A DNA stretch of 12,729 bases from CAYJPV01 sp964396055 (GTDB lineage Bacteria; Acidobacteriota; Vicinamibacteria; Vicinamibacterales; JAKQTR01), in assembly GCA_964396055.1 (NCBI GenBank), contig CAYNDV010000133.1, forward strand, positions 1 through 12,729. Reading direction: 5' to 3'. Of this stretch, positions 8,897-12,729 are shown piece by piece. The notes beneath the pieces are model-generated. The model was not told the origin of the DNA and made no database searches. It saw only the letters and a program-made list of their open reading frames with translations. The position numbers and the translations under genes are program-made. The first letter of the stretch is position 1. Each line of letters opens with the position of its first letter.

Positions 8897-10713
8897 GGCG
8901 TCGACAGCTCGCGTTCGAGGCGGGTGACGAGCGTGTCGAACTGGTGCACGACGGCCCGCACGGTGCCGGGGTCGCTCAGGTCCACGCCGGCGCGCGCGAG
9001 CTGCGCCATGGGATAGTCGTTTCCGCCCGACGCCAGCAGCGCCAGGTAGCGGTCGACGGCCTCGCGCCGCCGGTCCGGCGGCCCGTCGAGCATCGACTCG
9101 GCCAGGCGGGCCGCCGAAGCGAAACAGGTGGCGTACTGATAGACGTAATAAGGCGACTGGTAGAAGTGCGGCACACGCGCCCACGTCACGCGGGCCAGGG
9201 GCTCGTCATCGAAGACGTCGCCGTAGTAGTCGCGCAGCAACCCGCCGTACAGGTCGCTCAGGACGTCAGCGGTGACGGGTTCGTCGCGCTCCACCAGCCG
9301 GTGGGCGCGCAGTTCGTAGTCGGCGAACAGGGCCTGGGTGTAGAACGTGCCGGCGATGTTCTCGATGGCGTGCTCGAGCAGGCCGACCCGCTCGCGGGCA
9401 TCGGTGCTGCGGGCGAGCAGGTGGTCGAGCAGCAGGGCTTCGCTGAGCGTCGACGGCACCTCGGCGACGAAGATGGTGTAGTCGGAGTAGACGAACGGCT
9501 GCGTCCGGTGCGCGAGCACGGTGTGGATGTTGTGGCCCATCTCGTGGGCCAGGGTGAACACCGCGTCCAGCGTGTCGTTGTGGTTCAGCAGCATGTACGG
9601 GTGCACGCCGTACACCGGCGCCGAGTACGCCCCGCTGCGCTTGCCCTCGTTCTCGTAGACGTCGATGCTCGCATTGGCGAAACTGCGCCGCACGTCCGCC
9701 TGGTACGCGTCGCCGAGGGGGGCGACCGACGCCACCACCCACTCGCGCGCTTCGTCGTACGCGTACGTCCGGTCCACGTGCACGAGCGGGACGATGCCGT
9801 CGCACGGGTAGTACCGGTCGAGGCCCAGCGCGCGTTTGCGCAGGCGGTGGAAGCGGCGCAGCGGCTCGACGCCTTCGCGGGCCACGGCGATGAGCGTCTC
9901 GACCACCGCGGTCGGGATCCGGTTGCCGAAGAGCGCCGCGTCGAGCGTCGTCGCGAACCCGCGCGCCTGGGCCAGGTACCAGTCGCGCTGACATACGGCG
10001 TTGTAGAGCGCCGCGTAGGTGTTGCGGTTCGCCGCGTAGAGACCGTGGTACGCCCGGAACGCCGCCAGACGATCGCGCTGGTCGCGGGCATTAAAGAGCA
10101 GGGACCGGTACTCGCCGTAGCTGACCGTCACCTCGCGGCCGTCGGTCAGCCGGATCGACGGATATCGCGCGTCGGCCGTGGACAACGACTCGTAGGCGTC
10201 GGCGGGCGTGCCGTCGAACCGCACGCCCAGCGACAGCAGCCGCTCGCGGGGCTCGTCGAGCACGTGTTCGCGCTGACGGAAGAGGTTCTCCACCGCGAAG
10301 CGGTACCGCGCCAGCCCCTCGTCCTCGGCCATCCAGCCCCGCACCGTCTCGAGGGGAATGGCCAGCAGCTCCGGGTTGAACCAGGCGGTCGCCTGCTGCC
10401 AGCGGGCCATGAGGATCTGCACCTGCTGGCGGCGCGCATCGACGTCGTTGTCGCGCTGGTCCTGGTCGTGCTGGAGGGACGGGTAGTAGTAGACGCGGTA
10501 GGCCAGCTGGCCGAGGTCGTCCTGGGCCTCGAAGGCGGCGCGCAGGGACGCGGCGCCGGCGGCCAGCGACCCGCGCCGCGCGGCAAACGCCTCGACCTGC
10601 CGTTCGAGGTCGGCGTAGGCCTCGCGCCACGCCGGCCAGTCAGCGAAGATGTGGCTGACATCCCACTTGTACTCGGCGGGAATCTCTGCGCGGTTCCTCG
10701 TCTGGGGCTTCAG
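8884..10713 (-). CDS. pepF: Oligoendopeptidase F-type zinc metallopeptidase (family M3)
   Basis: This is a cytoplasmic oligopeptidase that hydrolyses internal bonds of short peptides. With the proposed start it has 609 residues, the usual length of PepF enzymes. The zinc site is clear: HEMGH at 390-394 (catalytic E391), with E418 in FVAEVPSTLSE as the probable third ligand. Downstream is the family's substrate-side motif (VPHFYQSPYYVYQYATCFA, 514-532), and the N-terminus begins with the typical IPAEYKWDVSHIF (11-23). There is no signal peptide. The frame has no ATG between the stop of the preceding gene and the conserved N-terminus. I prefer the CTG at 10713-10711, six bases after GAGG, which yields (M)KPQTRNRAEIP. 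Alternatives are the GTG at 10758-10756 (624 residues, no clear ribosome site, running through a strong hairpin) or an ATG at 10941 inside the DUF349 gene, whose extra residues look non-coding. The gene ends in an ATGA overlap with the next one. Function is near certain; the start is not. Confidence 0.93.
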   Translation of the reverse strand: MKPQTRNRAEIPAEYKWDVSHIFADWPAWREAYADLERQVEAFAARRGSLAAGAASLRAAFEAQDDLGQLAYRVYYYPSLQHDQDQRDNDVDARRQQVQILMARWQQATAWFNPELLAIPLETVRGWMAEDEGLARYRFAVENLFRQREHVLDEPRERLLSLGVRFDGTPADAYESLSTADARYPSIRLTDGREVTVSYGEYRSLLFNARDQRDRLAAFRAYHGLYAANRNTYAALYNAVCQRDWYLAQARGFATTLDAALFGNRIPTAVVETLIAVAREGVEPLRRFHRLRKRALGLDRYYPCDGIVPLVHVDRTYAYDEAREWVVASVAPLGDAYQADVRRSFANASIDVYENEGKRSGAYSAPVYGVHPYMLLNHNDTLDAVFTLAHEMGHNIHTVLAHRTQPFVYSDYTIFVAEVPSTLSEALLLDHLLARSTDARERVGLLEHAIENIAGTFYTQALFADYELRAHRLVERDEPVTADVLSDLYGGLLRDYYGDVFDDEPLARVTWARVPHFYQSPYYVYQYATCFASAARLAESMLDGPPDRRREAVDRYLALLASGGNDYPMAQLARAGVDLSDPGTVRAVVHQFDTLVTRLERELSTPGLT

Positions 10714-10719
10714 GACACA

Positions 10720-10723
10720 CCTC
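10720..10723 (-). promoter_or_regulatory. Shine-Dalgarno site pointing to a CTG start for pepF
   Basis: Minus-strand GAGG is followed by TGTGTC and then CTG (10713-10711). The spacing is six bases, as at ahcY, where GAGGA is followed by GTGTCC and ATG. No ATG, GTG or TTG in the peptidase frame lies at a usable distance from this site. Confidence 0.55.
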
Positions 10724-10736
10724 GCTTGCGTGCGGC

Positions 10737-10755
10737 GCGCACCCCGGGGGTGCGC
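10737..10755. other. Perfect GC-rich inverted repeat between DUF349 gene and pepF
   Basis: GCGCACCCC (10737-10745) and GGGGTGCGC (10747-10755) are exact reverse complements around one base. As RNA this gives an eight-pair stem with a three-base loop. No T-tract follows in the minus direction, so it is not a standard intrinsic terminator. It could be an mRNA processing or stabilising hairpin, or a site for a dimeric DNA-binding protein. Confidence 0.6.
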
Positions 10756-10769
10756 CACCGCCGACGTGA

Positions 10770-12716
10770 CTACCGCGCGGGGCCGGATCCCGGCTTGCGG
10801 CGCTGATCCCGCTGGCGGAAGAACCGCTGGCACGCGCGCTGGAACCGCTCGTTCAGTTCCTGGCCTGCGGGGCCGGGGACGGGCCCGACCCGCCGCCACG
10901 CGGCCTGGGCCTTCTTGATCTCCTCGGCCGCGTTGCGCCACCGCGCCTCATCGTCGGCCCGGCCGCCGATGGTGTTGGCGGCCAGCGCCTCGCGCAGCTG
11001 GGCGGCCAGGATGGCAGCCGGCGACAGCTGGACGGACACCTTGTCCTCGCCCGCCGCGCCCTCGACCAGCTGGCACAGCTGCTCGAGCTTCTTGCGGTTC
11101 TGGTCGGGATCGAGTTCCGTGCCCGCAAACGCCTCGCGATAGGCGCCGGTGATCCGCCCGAGCGCCTCGCGGTAACGCGCGACGAGCGGCTCAGGAATCT
11201 CCCGCGCCCCCTGGTCCCACTGGCGCTTCAGGGCCAGCACCTGCTGTGCCAGTCCTTCGGGGGCCGGCGCCGGCTCGGCGGCGTCGGCGGCCGGCGCCAG
11301 CGCCTCGAACTGGGCCACGAGCTGCTCGCGCGCCTGCGCCTGCTCGGCGGCCTCGCGATCGTTGCGGTGCGCGTAATGATCGAAGAACTTTTCGCAGGCC
11401 CCGCGGAAGCGCAGCAGCACCGCCTCAGCGCGGTTCCGCTTCACGGGGCCGATCGTCCGCCAGTCGGCCTGCAGCCGCTTGACCTCGATGAGCGCGCGGT
11501 CCCAGTCGTCGGTCTCCGCCAGCGTCTCGATCGCCGCGCAGATGGCCTCCTTCTTCTGGAGGTTGGCCGTCCAGACCGTCTTGCGCTCGGTCAGGTCCTG
11601 CTTGCGACGGGTGAAGAACCGGTCGCAGGCGGCCCGGAACCGTTCCCAGATGGCCTTCTCGTGGCCCGGCGTCACCGGCCCGATGCTCTTCCACTGGGCC
11701 TGGAGCCCCTTGATCGTCTCCGCGGTGCGGATCCAGTCGGTCGAGTCGGCGAGGGCCTCGGCCTGCTCGCACAACAGTTCCTTCTGGCGCAGGTTGTCGG
11801 CGCGCTCGACCGCGACGTGCTGGAAGTAGTCCTCACACCGGGCGCGAATCTCGCCTTCGACGAGCTTGTAGCGCTGCCAGAGCTCGCGTCCCTTCTCGCG
11901 GGGCACCGCGCGCACCTTGTGCCATTCATCCTGCACCTGGCGCAGTTGCTTGGCGACGACGCCCAGGTCGGCCTCCTCGCGCAGGGCCTCCAGGCGCTTG
12001 ATGAGCCCTTCCTGCACGCCGGCGTTGGCCCAGCGCTCCCACTCGTCGGCCTCGCGCAGGTCCTGCACGCGCGGGAACAGGGCCGACTGCACGCCCTTCA
12101 GGCGTCCGACGATCGCCTGCTGGTCCTGGCGCGACGGCAGGGGCCCCGGCGCGTCGAGGGCGGCGCGGGCCTCGCGCAGCGCCCGTTCGGCGTCGCGCAG
12201 GGCCAGCTGGTCGGCCTGGGCGATCTTCTCGAGCTGGTCGCACAACGTCTGCAGCCGCACCAGGTTGTCGTGCTGCTGGCGCGTCCGCGCCTCACGCAGG
12301 TCGGCTTCGCGCGCATCGATACGGGCCTCGAGGTCGGTGCGGCGCGCGGCCGCCGCATCGTCGAGATCGAGGCCGTGCACCAGGGTGGTCCACTCGCGGC
12401 GCAGCGCGAGCCAGCGGGCACGGGCGTCGGGCAGGTCGGTGGCCGTCAGCAACTGGTCGGCGGCGTCGAACATCTGCGCCAGCTGCGACAGCCGCTGGGC
12501 ACGCTCCTCCTCCGTCAACGGTGCGGCCGGCGGTTCCGGAACCGCGGCGGCGTGCGCCTCGGGCTCGGCGGCCGGCGCCGGGACCTCCTCCTCGGTCGCG
12601 GGGGACGGCACGGCAGCCGATTCCGGCTCCGTGGCATCCGGGTCCGCGGCAGGCAGCTCGGCGGCAGGCGGCTCGGCGGCCGGCGGCTCCGCGGTTTCCG
12701 CCGCGTGCGCCGTCAC
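10770..12716 (-). CDS. DUF349 repeat protein, N-terminus uncertain
   Basis: This is a 648-residue protein if the GTG at 12716-12714 is the start. The frame stays open for the remaining 13 bases, so the true start may lie outside the window. Residues 1-67 are low-complexity Pro/Ala/Glu. The rest is charged and helical, with long coiled-coil-like stretches (about 125-220). DUF349 repeats with the core WxxIGPVxxxxxxxxxxRFRxACxxFF are clear at about 331-374 (QWKSIGPV, RFRAACDRFFTRRK) and 407-452 (DWRTIGPV, RFRGACEKFF). Somewhat diverged copies lie at 596-636 (AWRRVGPV, RFQRACQRFFRQRD) and 254-300 (EWHKVRAV, RCEDYF), and weaker ones at about 489-532 and 96-140. No signal peptide or membrane segment is visible, so it is probably cytoplasmic. 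I know of no established biochemical function for DUF349. It precedes pepF by 56 bp (to the CTG start) and may share its transcript. Confidence 0.85.
   Translation of the reverse strand: MTAHAAETAEPPAAEPPAAELPAADPDATEPESAAVPSPATEEEVPAPAAEPEAHAAAVPEPPAAPLTEEERAQRLSQLAQMFDAADQLLTATDLPDARARWLALRREWTTLVHGLDLDDAAAARRTDLEARIDAREADLREARTRQQHDNLVRLQTLCDQLEKIAQADQLALRDAERALREARAALDAPGPLPSRQDQQAIVGRLKGVQSALFPRVQDLREADEWERWANAGVQEGLIKRLEALREEADLGVVAKQLRQVQDEWHKVRAVPREKGRELWQRYKLVEGEIRARCEDYFQHVAVERADNLRQKELLCEQAEALADSTDWIRTAETIKGLQAQWKSIGPVTPGHEKAIWERFRAACDRFFTRRKQDLTERKTVWTANLQKKEAICAAIETLAETDDWDRALIEVKRLQADWRTIGPVKRNRAEAVLLRFRGACEKFFDHYAHRNDREAAEQAQAREQLVAQFEALAPAADAAEPAPAPEGLAQQVLALKRQWDQGAREIPEPLVARYREALGRITGAYREAFAGTELDPDQNRKKLEQLCQLVEGAAGEDKVSVQLSPAAILAAQLREALAANTIGGRADDEARWRNAAEEIKKAQAAWRRVGPVPGPAGQELNERFQRACQRFFRQRDQRRKPGSGPAR
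12645..12689. repeat. 15-bp tandem repeat encoding Pro/Ala/Glu pentapeptides
   Basis: Three adjacent 15-bp units (plus strand CGCGGCAGGCAGCTC, GGCGGCAGGCGGCTC, GGCGGCCGGCGGCTC) encode, on the minus strand, EPPAA, EPPAA and ELPAA at the N-terminus of the DUF349 protein. The unit length keeps the frame, so copy-number change would only lengthen or shorten the linker. Confidence 0.75.
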
Positions 12717-12729
12717 GCCGGCCCACCGG

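Larger units (their letters stand above)
1587..12716 (-). other. Probable polycistronic unit: DUF349, pepF, 1055-aa protein, VWA, VWA-TPR
   Basis: Five genes lie on the same strand with junctions of 56 bp (DUF349 to the CTG of pepF), a 4-bp overlap, 3 bp, and 37 bp (the heptad array). The last three products all carry export signals. Genes 2-5 are the well-supported core; inclusion of the DUF349 gene is less certain because of the 56-bp gap with a GC-rich hairpin. ahcY, 172 bp further on, may or may not receive read-through. No promoter could be assigned from sequence alone. Confidence 0.6.

Noticed and set aside
8888..9184. 99-codon N-terminal extension of the 1055-aa protein
   Set aside because: It lies entirely within the pepF coding region, lacks a signal peptide and has shadow-like composition; the internal ATG with AGGA and an ATGA overlap is a much better start.
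10737..10755. Rho-independent terminator
   Set aside because: The stem is strong, but neither strand has a T-tract after it.
8839..10806. 655-codon plus-strand open frame
   Set aside because: Antisense to the M3 peptidase, whose HEMGH site and family motifs are unambiguous on the minus strand.
10759..10941. Upstream extension of pepF into the DUF349 gene
   Set aside because: The extra residues are Arg/Pro/Gly/Ala-rich and overlap the DUF349 repeat coding sequence; PepF enzymes normally begin near the IPAEYKWD region.

Overview
The window is a GC-rich stretch of bacterial chromosome in which every gene I can support lies on the minus strand, so transcription runs from high to low coordinates. 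The best taxonomic clue is a pair of neighbouring exported proteins (1587-4493 and 4532-5716). Both have the architecture of the 'VWFA-related Acidobacterial domain' family: signal peptide, a short beta-rich segment, a von Willebrand A fold, and a terminal YxLLG motif. With the high GC and the heptanucleotide repeat arrays between genes, this suggests an Acidobacteriota member, perhaps a Vicinamibacteria-like lineage. That assignment is inference, since the window contains no marker RNA.

Layout in transcription order: (1) 12716 to 10770, a protein with several DUF349 repeats and a Pro/Ala/Glu-rich N-terminus, possibly continuing past the window edge; (2) about 10713 to 8884, an oligoendopeptidase F-type M3 zinc peptidase whose best-supported start is a CTG codon; (3) 8887 to 5720, a 1055-residue exported protein of unknown family that starts in an ATGA overlap with the peptidase; (4) 5716 to 4532, a VWA protein with an intact metal-binding (MIDAS) motif, 3 bp after gene 3; (5) 4493 to 1587, a VWA protein with TPR-like repeats and a degenerate MIDAS, separated from gene 4 by a perfect heptad array; (6) 1414 to the left edge, S-adenosylhomocysteine hydrolase (ahcY), cut off near its C-terminus.

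Genes 2-5 have junctions of -4, +3 and +37 bp and look like one transcription unit, perhaps including gene 1 (56 bp upstream of the proposed peptidase start). Genes 3-5 all have N-terminal export signals, so this part of the unit probably makes a cell-envelope or periplasmic module: a large unknown helical protein, a VWA protein with a working metal site, and a VWA-TPR scaffold. The peptidase is predicted cytoplasmic. ahcY follows after a 172-bp gap full of short tandem repeats and has its own strong ribosome binding site; it is probably a separate housekeeping gene of the methyl cycle.

I see no tRNA, rRNA, CRISPR array, transposase, integrase or phage gene. The least explained parts are the 1055-residue protein and its VWA partners, and the three families of 7-8 bp tandem repeats that flank the VWA-TPR gene.
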